In this document: in pieces, positions 36,903-45,324 of the stretch
Layout of the letters: the number at the start of each line of letters is the position of its first letter
Position numbering within the stretch: position 1 is the first letter of the stretch
Source: Streptomyces cyaneofuscatus
Lineage (GTDB): Bacteria > Actinomycetota > Actinomycetes > Streptomycetales > Streptomycetaceae
Direction of reading: 5' to 3'
DNA: 64,000 bases
Assembly (NCBI RefSeq): GCF_000718135.1
Contig: NZ_JOEM01000026.1
Coordinates: 1 to 64,000, forward strand
The notes under the pieces: model-generated
What the model was told of the DNA's origin: nothing
Seen by the model: the letters and a program-made list of their open reading frames with translations, nothing else
Databases searched by the model: none
Translations under genes and position numbers: made by a program

Positions 36903-37793
36903 ATGACCGAGCACCCCCGCACGCCCGTGACCGTCATCGGACTGGGCTCGATGGGCCGCGCGCTGGCCAAGGCGTACATCAAGGCCGGGCATCCGACCAC
37001 CGTCTGGAACAGGACCCCGTCGAAGGGCACGCCCCTGGTGGCGCTCGGGGCCCGGCAGGCACGGACGGTCGAGGAGGCCGTGGCGGCGAGCCCTCTGGTC
37101 ATCGCCTGCCTGACCACGTTCGAGTCCACCGTCCAGGCGCTGGGACCGGCCACTGCGACGATCCGGGGGCGCACCCTGGTGACCCTGAACAGCGGGTCGC
37201 CGGCCGACGCCCGCGCCATGGCCGACTGGGCGTCCGGGCACGGCGCCCGGTACCTCGGTGGGGCGGTCAAGAACGTTCCGTCCGCCGTGGGCGCCGAGGA
37301 CACCCTGCTGTACTACGGCGGCGACCGGGGCGTTTTCGACGAGCACGCGGCCACCCTGCGGGTGCTGGGCGGCGACACCGTACACCTCGGCGACGACCCC
37401 GATCTCGCCGCGCTGTACGAGATGGCGGTGGGCGGCACGCTGCTGCCCGCGCTCGTCGGCTTCTTCCAGGGGGCGGCGGCGCTCCGGGCGCGTGGGCTCG
37501 GCGCCGCCTCGATGGTGCGGTTCGGCGTCAAGTGGTTCGAGATGGTCGGAGCGCTCCTTCCGGTCTTCGCCGGGGAGATCGACCGGGGCGAGTACGGCGA
37601 TCCCGCGTCCTCGGTGGATCTGTTCCTCGCCGGAGCGGCCTACGACGTGGCGTTCGCCGAGGAGGCGGGGCTCGACGTGGAGTGGCACCGCCCGTTCCAC
37701 GACCTGCTGCGGCGGGCCGTCGACGCCGGTCATGGGGGCCACAGCATCTCGGCCCTGACCGAGGTGCTCAGGAGCCCGGCGCACCCGGCGTAG
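36903..37793 (+). CDS. imine-reductase-like NAD(P)-dependent oxidoreductase
   Basis: A 296-residue protein with an N-terminal Rossmann fold (VTVIGLGSMGRALAKAYIKAG) and the imine-reductase hallmark TTVWNRTPSKG followed by LVALGA; C-terminal helices (ALYEMAVGGTLLPALVGFFQGAAAL) form the reciprocal dimer domain of this family. Relatives reduce cyclic imines, but 6-phosphogluconate-dehydrogenase-like reductases cannot be excluded. ATG 36903 is preceded by GGAG. Probably controlled by the divergent HxlR. Confidence 0.85.
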   Translation: MTEHPRTPVTVIGLGSMGRALAKAYIKAGHPTTVWNRTPSKGTPLVALGARQARTVEEAVAASPLVIACLTTFESTVQALGPATATIRGRTLVTLNSGSPADARAMADWASGHGARYLGGAVKNVPSAVGAEDTLLYYGGDRGVFDEHAATLRVLGGDTVHLGDDPDLAALYEMAVGGTLLPALVGFFQGAAALRARGLGAASMVRFGVKWFEMVGALLPVFAGEIDRGEYGDPASSVDLFLAGAAYDVAFAEEAGLDVEWHRPFHDLLRRAVDAGHGGHSISALTEVLRSPAHPA

Positions 37794-37929
37794 ATCACAC
37801 CTGCGTGGATCGAGGCCGAAGGGTACGAGGTGGCCTTCGCGCAGTACCGGGGCGGGGCCCGGCCGCCGGCGCCCGGGTGGGCGGTCCGGACAGTCCGGAG
37901 CACAGGGCGTCTGTGCCTATCGTGGCGCC

Positions 37930-38895
37930 ATGGACGTGTTCGACGAGCTGTTGCGGGGCGTGCGGGGCAAGGGTGCGGTGTTCGGACGGTCGGTGCTGTG
38001 GCCGCCGTACTCCCTGCGCTTCACGGACGGGGCCTACCTGACCCTGTGCCTGCCGATGCGGGGGGCCGGGTGGATCGTGCCGGAGGGCGGCGAGCCGCTG
38101 CGGCTGGCCGCCGGGGCGGCCGCGATCGTCCGGGGGCCGGCCCCGTTCACCTTCACCGACGACCCGGCGGGCGGTACGGGGGCGGGGGTACGGGAGGTGC
38201 GCTGGGGCGCCGACCCGGCGCCTGCGCCCGAACTGGCCGCCGTCCCCGGCCCGGGGGCCGAACTGGACGGGCCCACCGTGCTGCTGGCCGCCGCCTACGA
38301 CGTACAGGCGCAGGTCCCCCAGCGGTTGCTGCGGGCCCTCCCGCCGGCGCTCGTCGTGCCCGACGAGGAGGACTGCGGGCCGCTGCGCGACTACCTGGCC
38401 GCCCAGATCGGCGGCGCGCGGCCCGGGTACCAGATCGTGCTGGACCGGCTGCTGGACTGGCTGCTCGTGTGCACCCTGCGGGACTGGTTCGACCGCCCGG
38501 AGGCCGAGCCGCCGGGGTGGTACGGAGCCCTGGCCGACGAGGTCGCGGGGCCCGCGCTGCGGGCGATGCACGAGGACCCGGCACACCCCTGGACGACGGC
38601 CGAGCTGGCGGCCCGGGCCGGGGTCTCGCGGACCACGCTGGCGAAGCGATTCACGGAGCTGGTCGGCGACGGCCCGGTGGCGTACCTGACCGAGTGGCGC
38701 ATGGCCCTCGCCGCCGACCTGCTGACCCGCCCGGAGCTGACGGTGGCGGCGGTGGCCCGGCGGGTCGGCTACGCGGACGCGTTCGGCTTCAGCGCGGCGT
38801 TCAAGCGGCTCCGGGGCGAGAGCCCGAGCGCGTTCCGGCGCGAGGCCACGGCGAGCGGGCGCGCACCCCTCCCCGCCTCCTTGACGTCAACTTGA
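37930..38895 (+). CDS. AraC-family regulator (cupin plus HTH)
   Basis: A 321-residue regulator: an N-terminal cupin-type sensor domain (LRFTDGAYLTLCLPMRGAGW, LRLAAGAAAIVRGPAPFTF) and a C-terminal double helix-turn-helix (PWTTAELAARAGVSRTTLAKRF, VAAVARRVGYADAFGFSAAFK). The cupin_6/AraC layout is often next to SDR or NmrA-type targets, and an NmrA-like gene lies at 39467. ATG 37930 has no clear ribosome site. It is followed 52 nt later by a MarR-like gene. Confidence 0.9.
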   Translation: MDVFDELLRGVRGKGAVFGRSVLWPPYSLRFTDGAYLTLCLPMRGAGWIVPEGGEPLRLAAGAAAIVRGPAPFTFTDDPAGGTGAGVREVRWGADPAPAPELAAVPGPGAELDGPTVLLAAAYDVQAQVPQRLLRALPPALVVPDEEDCGPLRDYLAAQIGGARPGYQIVLDRLLDWLLVCTLRDWFDRPEAEPPGWYGALADEVAGPALRAMHEDPAHPWTTAELAARAGVSRTTLAKRFTELVGDGPVAYLTEWRMALAADLLTRPELTVAAVARRVGYADAFGFSAAFKRLRGESPSAFRREATASGRAPLPASLTST

Positions 38896-38947
38896 CTTGA
38901 GGTTCTACGTTGAGCTCATCAGCCGACGACTTCAAGGAGAGCCGGTC

Positions 38948-39415
38948 ATGACGCTCCCTCAGCTCACCGACACCGAACTCGCCGCCCAGCCTGCCGCCTA
39001 CTGGACAGGCGTGGCCTACGAGGCGCTCATCGCCTTCATCCGGGAGCGGCAGGCCGAACTCGGTTTCACCCAGCCCCAGTTCTGGCTGCTGCGCAACCTG
39101 TCGGCGAACGACCTCTCCCCCGACGGCCGGGGCCTGACCGTCGCCGAGCTCCAGCAGGCCATGAGCACCTACATCCGGTTCGAGGACGACCTGGCGGCCG
39201 AGTCGGAGGTCCTGGTGGAGCGGGGCTGGCTCACCCGGGACGAGGACGGGCGGCTGTGGATCACCGAGGCGGGGGAGGAGGCCCGGGCCGGGCTCAAGCG
39301 GCACGCCCCGGGCATCCGTGCCCGCGTCCACCAGGGCATCGACGACGCCGATTACGTCACCGCCCTCAAGGTGCTGCGGCAGATGATCCGCAACACGGGT
39401 GGCAGCCCGGACTAG
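38948..39415 (+). CDS. MarR-like winged-helix regulator
   Basis: A 155-residue protein: FIRERQAELGFTQPQFWLLRNL, a recognition segment LTVAELQQAMSTYIRFEDDLAAE and a wing LVERGWLTRDEDGRLWITEAGEEARA. ATG 38948 follows AAGGAGAG. An imperfect dyad, AACTTGACTTGAGGTT (38889-38904), overlaps the end of the AraC gene and could be its operator or part of its promoter (TTGACT). The stop codon lies inside the terminator hairpin. Target unknown; no adjacent enzyme on its strand. Confidence 0.82.
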   Translation: MTLPQLTDTELAAQPAAYWTGVAYEALIAFIRERQAELGFTQPQFWLLRNLSANDLSPDGRGLTVAELQQAMSTYIRFEDDLAAESEVLVERGWLTRDEDGRLWITEAGEEARAGLKRHAPGIRARVHQGIDDADYVTALKVLRQMIRNTGGSPD

Positions 39416-39439
39416 GCGATCCCGCCCGCCTAGTCCGGG
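39406..39439. terminator. terminator overlapping the MarR-like stop codon
   Basis: CCCGGACTAGGCG (39406-39418) pairs with CGCCTAGTCCGGG (39427-39439), 13 bp, 8-nt loop. The TAG stop is inside the left arm; placed between convergent genes. Confidence 0.85.
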
Positions 39440-39466
39440 CCCCGGCACTCCCCCCCCAGTCGCCGC

Positions 39467-40357
39467 TCAGCCCCAGACGCCCGCCGCCGCCGCGTCCCGG
39501 AAGACGTCGGCGACGTCGCGCGGGGGGCGGCCCAGGGCACGGCGGACGCCATCCTTCAGCGGGGCCTCCCGGCTCGTGCGGATCGGGTCCAGGCCGCCCG
39601 TCCAGAGCTCGATGTCCGTCTCCGACATGCCCTGCTCGACCAGCCCCTTCCGGAAGTCCGCCGGGTCGACCGGGACGTAGGAGGCACGCGGGCCGCCGGT
39701 CGCCTTCGCGATCTCGTCCAGGGCCTCGGCGACGCTCAGCGCGCGGGGGCCCGACAGCTCGTACACCTCGCCGTCGTGGCCGTCCTCGGTGAGCGCCGCC
39801 ACCGCCACCGCCGCGATGTCGTCGGTGTCGATGTACGCCGCCTTGCCGTCCCCGACCGGGAGGACCAGTTCCCCGGCGCGTACGCCGTCGACGAAGGCGC
39901 CCTCGGTGAAGTTCTGGGTGAACCAGCCGGGGCGCAGGATCGTCCAGGCCGGGCCGGCGGAACGCACGGCCTCCTCGCCCTGGAAGTGCGGGCCCCGGTT
40001 GAGGAGGGTGTCACCGAAGTAGCCCGGCTCGTCCACGCCCCGCGCCGAGAGCAGCACGATCCGCCGCACCCCGGCCGCCACGGCCTGCTCGACGAAGGCG
40101 GGCGTCGGGGACGGCACGGCGTCCAGCGGGACGATGTAGACGGCGGCGGCCCCCTCCAGGGCGGGCGCCCAGGTGGCCGGGTCCTCCCAGTCGAACGGGG
40201 TCTCACCGGACCGGGAGGCCGCCCGCGTCTCCACCCCCAGCTCGCGGAGGCGGGCCGCCACGCGGCGGCCGGTCTTGCCGGTGCCGCCGGTCACCAGGAC
40301 CGGGGACAGGGGCTGGGGGGCGGACTGTCCCGGTGTTGCGTCTGCTGTCGTTGTCAT
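39467..40357 (-). CDS. NmrA-like NAD(P)H-binding protein
   Basis: A 296-residue atypical SDR. The Rossmann motif VLVTGGTGKTGRRVAARL near residue 20, RIVLLSARGVDE, TILRPGWFTQNF and DTDDIAAVAVAALTEDG are typical of NmrA/azoreductase-like families. The SDR catalytic tyrosine is not in the classical YxxxK form. ATG 40357. It is a single gene upstream of the AraC/MarR pair in the opposite orientation; reduction of a small quinone-like or carbonyl substrate is possible. Confidence 0.87.
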   Translation of the reverse strand: MTTTADATPGQSAPQPLSPVLVTGGTGKTGRRVAARLRELGVETRAASRSGETPFDWEDPATWAPALEGAAAVYIVPLDAVPSPTPAFVEQAVAAGVRRIVLLSARGVDEPGYFGDTLLNRGPHFQGEEAVRSAGPAWTILRPGWFTQNFTEGAFVDGVRAGELVLPVGDGKAAYIDTDDIAAVAVAALTEDGHDGEVYELSGPRALSVAEALDEIAKATGGPRASYVPVDPADFRKGLVEQGMSETDIELWTGGLDPIRTSREAPLKDGVRRALGRPPRDVADVFRDAAAAGVWG

Positions 40358-40475
40358 GGATCAAGCCTTGCCCGGCTCCCCCCGTCCCGCCATGGTTCAG
40401 CGTCCGGGAGGGATGTCCGACCGTCCGGCCGGTCCGACCGTCCGGCCCGGGAGAACAGTCCGAGGTCCAGGAGAA

Positions 40476-40516
40476 ACGTCTGAGGCCCGGATCCAGGGGA
40501 TCCGGGCCTCAGACGT
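40476..40516. terminator. strong terminator downstream of the tRNA
   Basis: Perfect 19-bp arms 40476-40494 and 40498-40516 around AGG (core GGCCCGGATCC/GGATCCGGGCC). It lies 10 nt past the 3' end of the minus-strand tRNA. Confidence 0.88.
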
Positions 40517-40526
40517 ATTCCATCAG

Positions 40527-40600
40527 TAGCGGGGACAGGATTTGAACCTGCGACCTCTGGGTTATGAGCCCAGCGAGCTACCGAGCTGCTCCACCCCGCG
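40527..40600 (-). tRNA. initiator tRNA-fMet (anticodon CAT)
   Basis: 74 nt. Acceptor CGCGGGG/CCCCGCT leaves a C1.U72 mismatch, and the anticodon stem is CTGGG-CTCATAA-CCCAG with three G-C pairs; both are initiator-specific. D-arm GAGCAGCTCGGTAGCTC and T-arm GTTCAAATCC are normal. The CCA is not encoded (CTG follows the discriminator A). A strong terminator follows. Confidence 0.95.
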
Positions 40601-40697
40601 TCGGTGAACCCAACCCTACGCCACTCCGCGCCCCGCCGTGACCAGCGGCAAGCCGCCGCCCCGGGGCCGCCCGGAGCCTTTGCCTGCACGACCATTC

Positions 40698-40712
40698 CTG
40701 ACGGGCCGTCAG
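40698..40712. promoter_or_regulatory. catabolic operator palindrome, copy 6
   Basis: CTGACGGGCCGTCAG, exact consensus. First of two sites upstream of the CoA ligase gene. Confidence 0.85.
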
Positions 40713-40721
40713 TTCAGTAAT

Positions 40722-40736
40722 CTGACAGAGCGTCAG
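40722..40736. promoter_or_regulatory. catabolic operator palindrome, copy 7
   Basis: CTGACAGAGCGTCAG, five-base arms; centre 24 bp from copy 6. TAATCT (40718-40723), a possible -10, lies at its left edge between the two sites. Confidence 0.78.
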
Positions 40737-40747
40737 CCAACCGCATG

Positions 40748-40799
40748 ACCATTGAGCAGGACCATTGAGCAGGACCATCGAGCAGGACCATCGAGCAGG
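40748..40799. repeat. 13-bp tandem repeat, four copies, in a leader
   Basis: ACCATTGAGCAGG twice, then ACCATCGAGCAGG twice, head to tail, between the double operator and the CoA ligase start. Each unit carries an AGCAGGA-like ribosome-site core; the last runs into the functional AGGAG. Confidence 0.9.
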
Positions 40800-40811
40800 A
40801 GTGGCGGAACG

Positions 40812-43040
40812 ATGCTTGGATCGACTCACGGCACCCTCACCACCGACTTCCGCGCCCGGGTGGTGGCCTGCGGCGAGGAGCCGCACGCCTCCGTCGTCAG
40901 CCTGCCCACCGCCACCCGGCAGGGCGGGCTCGATGTCAGCGGCCGGCCGCTGCACCTGGCCGTGCCCGACCTGGACCGCTTCTTCCGGCCGCGCTCCGTG
41001 GCCGTCGTCGGCGCCTCCGACACCGAGGGGCGCCCCAACACCGGCATCACCCGCCAGCTCGTCGCCTGGGCCGAGCGCGTCGGGGCGCGGCTGCACCCGG
41101 TGCACCCGGCCCGGGACGCCGTCTTCGGGCGGCCCTGCGTCCCCTCGGTCGCCGCACTGCCCGAACCCGTCGACCTGGCGGTCCTGCTGGTCGCCGACCC
41201 GCTCCCGGTGATCGAGGAGCTGGCGGAGGCCAAGGTCCCCTTCGCCGTGGCCTTCGCCTCCGGGTTCGCCGAGACCGGGGAGGCGGGCGCGGTGGCGCAG
41301 GCCCGGCTGGCGGCGGCCGTGGAGCGGTCCGGCGTACGACTGCTGGGGCCGAACACCAACCTGAACGCCTTCGAGGAGTTCCGGGACGACCTGGAGGGCC
41401 CGGCCATCGCCCTCATCACCCAGTCCGGTCACCAGGGCCGGCCCGTCTACGCCCTCCAGGAGCTGGGCATCCGGCTCTCGCACTGGGCGCCCACGGGCAA
41501 CGAGGCCGATCTGGAGACCGCCGACTTCCTCGCGTACTTCGCGCAGCGCCCCGAGGTGGGGGCCATCGCCTGTTACGTGGAGGGGCTCAAGGACGGCCGC
41601 TCCTTCCTGCTCGCCGCCGACCGGGCCGCCCGCGCGGGGGTGCCGGTGGTGGCGGTGAAGGTGGGGCGTACGGAGGCCGGGGCGGAGGCCGCCGCCTCGC
41701 ACACCGGGAAGCTGACCGGGGCGGACCAGGTGGTGGACGCGGCGATGCGACAGTTCGGGGTGGTCCGGGTGGACGGCCTCGACGAACTCCAGGACACCGC
41801 CGCCCTGCTGGCCCGGGCCCGGCCGCCGCAGGCCGAGGGCGTCGCCGTGTACTCCATCTCCGGCGGCACCGGCGCCCACTTCGCCGACCTGGCGACGGCC
41901 GCCGGGCTCACCCTGCCCGCCCTCTCCGCCGCCAAGCAGGACGAACTGCACACCTGGATACCCGGCTACCTCAACGTGGCCAACCCCATCGACAACGGCG
42001 GCCACCCGGTCGGCGACCACCGCGGCCGGAAGATCATCGACGCGATCCTGGCCGACCCCTCCGTGGGGGTCCTGATCTGTCCGATCACCGGTCCGTTCCC
42101 GCCCATGAGCGACCGCCTCGCCCGGGACCTCGTGGACGCGGCCGAGGCCACCGACAAGCTGGTCTGCGTGATCTGGGGCTCCCCCGTGGGCACCGAGGAC
42201 GCCTACCGCACCACCCTCCTCGGCTCCTCCCGCGTCGCCACCTTCCGTACGTTCGCCAACTGCGTCACCGCCGTGAAGGCCTACCTGGACCACCACCGCT
42301 TCGCCTCCGGCTACCGCTCCCCCTTCGACGAGGCCCCCCGCACCCCCTCCCCCTCCTTCCGCAAGGCACGGGGCCTGATGCGCCCGGGGCAGCAGCTCAG
42401 CGAGCACGCGGCGAAGCAACTCCTGCGCGCGTACGGGATCCGGGTGCCGCGTGAGCAGCTGGTGACGAGCGCGGCGGGCGCCGTCCGGGCGGCCGGGCCG
42501 GTCGGCTACCCCGTCGTGATGAAGGCCTCCGGACCCCACCTCGCCCACAAGACGGAGCTGGGCCTGGTGAAGGTGGGCCTGACCTCCGCCAGCCAAGTGC
42601 GCGATGCATACCGGGAGTTGACCGATGTCGCCCGCTTCGAATCCGTCGACCTGGACGGCATCCTGGTCTGCCAGATGATCGACCGGGGCGTCGAGATGAT
42701 GGTCGGCGTCACCCACGACGCCCTCTTCGGGCCGACCGTCACGGTCGGGCTCGGCGGGGTCCTGGTGGAGGTGCTGCACGACACGGCGGTACGGGTGCCT
42801 CCCTTCGGCGAGAAGGAGGCGCGGGACATGCTCGGCGAGCTGCGCGGCCGGGCCCTGCTGGCCGGTGTGCGCGGCGGGGCGCCCGTCGACGTGGACGCGC
42901 TGGTGGAGGTGGTGCTGCGGGTGCAGCGGATGGCCCTGGAGCTGGGCGACGACCTGACCGAGCTGGACATCAACCCGCTGGTGGTGCTGGGGCGCGGGCA
43001 GGGCGCGGTGGCGCTGGACGCGCTGGCGGTGTGCCGGTGA
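40812..43040 (+). CDS. acyl-CoA/acetyl-CoA synthetase (ADP-forming type, fused CoA-binding and ATP-grasp)
   Basis: A 742-residue enzyme with the NDP-forming acyl-CoA synthetase architecture: CoA-binding Rossmann domain (SVAVVGASDTEGRPNTGITR, about 60-180), ligase domains with SGHQGRPVYALQE where the family has SGALG, then an ATP-grasp domain from about residue 520 (LSEHAAKQLLRAYGIRVPRE, YPVVMKASGPHLAHKTELG, MMVGVTHDALFGPTVTVGLGG). ATG 40812 follows AGGAG at 10 nt; a TTG at 40752 lies inside the tandem repeat and is rejected. It overlaps the hydratase gene downstream. Confidence 0.9.
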   Translation: MLGSTHGTLTTDFRARVVACGEEPHASVVSLPTATRQGGLDVSGRPLHLAVPDLDRFFRPRSVAVVGASDTEGRPNTGITRQLVAWAERVGARLHPVHPARDAVFGRPCVPSVAALPEPVDLAVLLVADPLPVIEELAEAKVPFAVAFASGFAETGEAGAVAQARLAAAVERSGVRLLGPNTNLNAFEEFRDDLEGPAIALITQSGHQGRPVYALQELGIRLSHWAPTGNEADLETADFLAYFAQRPEVGAIACYVEGLKDGRSFLLAADRAARAGVPVVAVKVGRTEAGAEAAASHTGKLTGADQVVDAAMRQFGVVRVDGLDELQDTAALLARARPPQAEGVAVYSISGGTGAHFADLATAAGLTLPALSAAKQDELHTWIPGYLNVANPIDNGGHPVGDHRGRKIIDAILADPSVGVLICPITGPFPPMSDRLARDLVDAAEATDKLVCVIWGSPVGTEDAYRTTLLGSSRVATFRTFANCVTAVKAYLDHHRFASGYRSPFDEAPRTPSPSFRKARGLMRPGQQLSEHAAKQLLRAYGIRVPREQLVTSAAGAVRAAGPVGYPVVMKASGPHLAHKTELGLVKVGLTSASQVRDAYRELTDVARFESVDLDGILVCQMIDRGVEMMVGVTHDALFGPTVTVGLGGVLVEVLHDTAVRVPPFGEKEARDMLGELRGRALLAGVRGGAPVDVDALVEVVLRVQRMALELGDDLTELDINPLVVLGRGQGAVALDALAVCR

Positions 43041-43867
43041 GCGCGGAACCACTGCCGGAAGCGCCCGCCTCCGTCCCGTCCACCGTCCTCCACCGCATCA
43101 CCCCCGACGGCGTCTCCTGGATCACCCTCAACCGGCCCGAGGCCATGAACGCCGTCACCTGGGAGCAGCGCGAGCGGGTCATCGCCCTGCTCGCCGACGC
43201 CTCCGCCGACCCCGCCGTACGGGCCGTCGTGCTCACCGCCACCGGGCGCGGCTTCTGCGCGGGCGCCGACCTGCGCGGCGCCCCGGACCGGACCCGCGAA
43301 CGGGTCCCCGGGGATGTCGCCCGGACCATCCGGCTCGGCGCGCAACGGCTCATCGCCGCCGTGCTGGACTGCGAGAAGCCGGTGATCGCCGCCGTGAACG
43401 GGACCGCCGCCGGGATCGGCGCGCATCTGGCGTTCGCCTGCGATCTGGTCCTGGCGGCCGACACGGCACGGTTCATCGAGGTCTTCGTACGCCGTGGACT
43501 CGTCCCGGACGGTGGCGGCGCCTATCTGCTGCCCCGGCTGGTGGGGCCGCAGCGAGCGAAGGAGCTGATGTTCTTCGGGGACGCCCTGACGGCGGCGGAC
43601 GCGGAACGGATGGGGCTGGTCAACCGGTCGGTGCCGGAAGCCGAGTTGGCCGGTCTCGCCGCCGCGTGGGCCGGGCGGCTGGCCTGCGGGCCCACCCGGG
43701 CCATCGCGCTGACCAAGCAGCTCGTGAACGACTCGCTCACCGCCGACCGGGCCACGGCGTTCGCGGCGGAGGCGGCCGCCCAGGAGATCAACATGACGAC
43801 GCGGGACGCGAACGAGGGGGTCGCCTCGTTCGTGGAGCGGCGGACTCCGGAGTACCGGGGGTACTAA
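43037..43867 (+). CDS. enoyl-CoA hydratase/isomerase
   Basis: A 276-residue crotonase-fold enzyme: WITLNRPEAMNAVTWEQRER, oxyanion-hole segments GRGFCAGADLRG and AAVNGTAAGIGAHLAFACDL, and GLVPDGGGAYLLPRLVG. The second catalytic acid position is Asp-like, as in several isomerases. GTG 43037 overlaps the CoA ligase stop (GTGA); a GTG at 43031 is also possible. Second gene of the ligase operon behind operator copies 6 and 7. Its end overlaps the convergent reductase gene by 4 nt. Confidence 0.9.
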   Translation: MSAEPLPEAPASVPSTVLHRITPDGVSWITLNRPEAMNAVTWEQRERVIALLADASADPAVRAVVLTATGRGFCAGADLRGAPDRTRERVPGDVARTIRLGAQRLIAAVLDCEKPVIAAVNGTAAGIGAHLAFACDLVLAADTARFIEVFVRRGLVPDGGGAYLLPRLVGPQRAKELMFFGDALTAADAERMGLVNRSVPEAELAGLAAAWAGRLACGPTRAIALTKQLVNDSLTADRATAFAAEAAAQEINMTTRDANEGVASFVERRTPEYRGY

Positions 43868-45075
43868 GGCCTGCACTCGGCCAACGTCCGCCGGTAGGCC
43901 GCCAGTCGGGAGGTCCGGCCGATGGTCAGGGCGCCCACCAGGCGGCCGTGCAGGTGGTAGCTGACCTCCAGACGGCGGGCCTCCCGGTCGCACTCGTGGA
44001 CCTTCACCGTGTCGGCGAGGGCCGGAAGGCCCACCGAGCGGAGCCGGACGCCGTGGACGTCGGACCAGAAGGAGGGCACCTCGGCGAAGACCGGGGCCGC
44101 CTCGCCCCGCAGCAGCGTACGGGCGGCCGCCGCACCCTGCTCCACCGCGCCGGACCAGTGCCCGAGGGCCGGTGCCGCGCCGCCCGCCAAGGGCTGCGGG
44201 ACCCGGGCCGCGTCGCCCGCCGCGACCACACCGGGTACGGCGCTGCCGTCCGGGAACAGGGCCCGCAGCCGGGAGTCCGTACGTACTCCGCCGGCCGCCT
44301 CGATCCCCGATCCGGCCAGCCATCCGGTGGCCGGGACCGCGCCCAGGGCCAGCACGGCGACGTCGGCCGCGACGGTCCGGCCGTCGGTCAGCCGGGCCCC
44401 TGTGAGCCTGCCGTCCGGCCCGGCCCGGTACGCGGCCACCGTGGTGCCGGTGCGCAGATCGATGCCCGCCTCCCGGTGCAGCGTCCGCACGAACGCGCCG
44501 ACCTCCGCACCGACCGCCCGGACCAGCGGTACGGACCCGGCCTCCACGAGGGTGACGTCGAGCCCGAGCGCCCGCCCCGCGGCGGCGACCTCGCCCCCGA
44601 GGAACCCGGCGCCGACGACGAGCAGCTTCCGCCCGGGGGTGAGCGCGGCCCGCAGCGCCGTCGCGTCGTCCCGGCCGCGCAGGGTGAACACGCCCTGCTC
44701 CGGGCCGGGTTCGCCGGGCGCGGCACCGGACCGGGCGGCGGCGCCGGTGGCGATCAGGAGGCCGTCGTAAGGGAGGCCGGTGCCGTCGGCGAGGGTGACG
44801 ATCCGGCTGTACGGGTCGAGCCGGACGGCAGCCTGCCCCAGCCGCCAGCAGGCCCGGAGGCCGTCGGGGACCGGGAGCGCGGTGTCGGCGGCAGGGGGCT
44901 GCCCCGTCAGGAAGCGCTTGGAGAGCGGCGGGCGGTCGTAGGGGGCGTGTTGTTCGGCGCCGACGAGGGTCAGGTTCCCGGTGAAACCTTCGGCGCGCAG
45001 GGTCTCGGCGGCCCGCAGCCCCGCCAGCGAGGCCCCGACGATCACCACGTCGCGCGGATGGCCGGCGGCGCTCAT
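43864..45075 (-). CDS. FAD-dependent ferredoxin reductase
   Basis: A 403-residue protein with two dinucleotide-binding motifs: FAD VVIVGASLAGLRAAETLR and NAD VVGAGFLGGEVAAAGRALG; PPLSKRFLTG and ALGHWSGAVEQGAAAARTLL are typical of ferredoxin and rubredoxin reductases. ATG 45075 overlaps the ferredoxin stop (ATGA), so they act as a redox pair. It would pass electrons from NAD(P)H to the 3Fe-4S ferredoxin. No cytochrome P450 or Rieske oxygenase gene is nearby. Confidence 0.92.
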   Translation of the reverse strand: MSAAGHPRDVVIVGASLAGLRAAETLRAEGFTGNLTLVGAEQHAPYDRPPLSKRFLTGQPPAADTALPVPDGLRACWRLGQAAVRLDPYSRIVTLADGTGLPYDGLLIATGAAARSGAAPGEPGPEQGVFTLRGRDDATALRAALTPGRKLLVVGAGFLGGEVAAAGRALGLDVTLVEAGSVPLVRAVGAEVGAFVRTLHREAGIDLRTGTTVAAYRAGPDGRLTGARLTDGRTVAADVAVLALGAVPATGWLAGSGIEAAGGVRTDSRLRALFPDGSAVPGVVAAGDAARVPQPLAGGAAPALGHWSGAVEQGAAAARTLLRGEAAPVFAEVPSFWSDVHGVRLRSVGLPALADTVKVHECDREARRLEVSYHLHGRLVGALTIGRTSRLAAYRRTLAECRP

Positions 45076-45263
45076 GGGGCGGCCACGGTGATGGCCCGGA
45101 CCGGGCAGGAGGCGGCGGCCTTCTCGGCGTCGGCCCGCAGCCCGTCGTCCGGCGCGGCTTCGTACAGGAGGTGATCGTCGTCGTCGAACGAGAAGATCTC
45201 GGGGGCGGCGAAGACGCAACTGCCGTGGCTCTCGCAGAGGTCCAGGTCCACGGTGATCTGCAT
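45072..45263 (-). CDS. 3Fe-4S ferredoxin
   Basis: A 63-residue P450-type ferredoxin: CESHGSCVFAAPEIF and the C-terminal SCPVRAI give three cysteine ligands, with His in the place of the fourth, consistent with a 3Fe-4S cluster. It begins MQITVDLDLC. Start ATG 45263. Coupled to the reductase gene. Such ferredoxins usually serve cytochrome P450s, but the partner is not in this window. Confidence 0.95.
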   Translation of the reverse strand: MQITVDLDLCESHGSCVFAAPEIFSFDDDDHLLYEAAPDDGLRADAEKAAASCPVRAITVAAP

Positions 45264-45324
45264 GGTGACTCCGTCACGGGTAGGGCGCGGTAGGGCACGG
45301 GTAGGTGCGGGGCGGGGGCGCGCG

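Noticed and set aside
40357..40526. The tRNA region as an integration hot spot.
   Set aside because: No integrase, no second copy of the tRNA 3' end and no change in base use nearby.
40748..40799. The 13-bp repeats as a CRISPR array.
   Set aside because: Units are head-to-tail with no spacers and far too short.
40752..40811. TTG 40752 as the CoA ligase start.
   Set aside because: It lies inside the 13-bp tandem repeat and would add a repeat-coded tail; ATG 40812 has an AGGAG at 10 nt.
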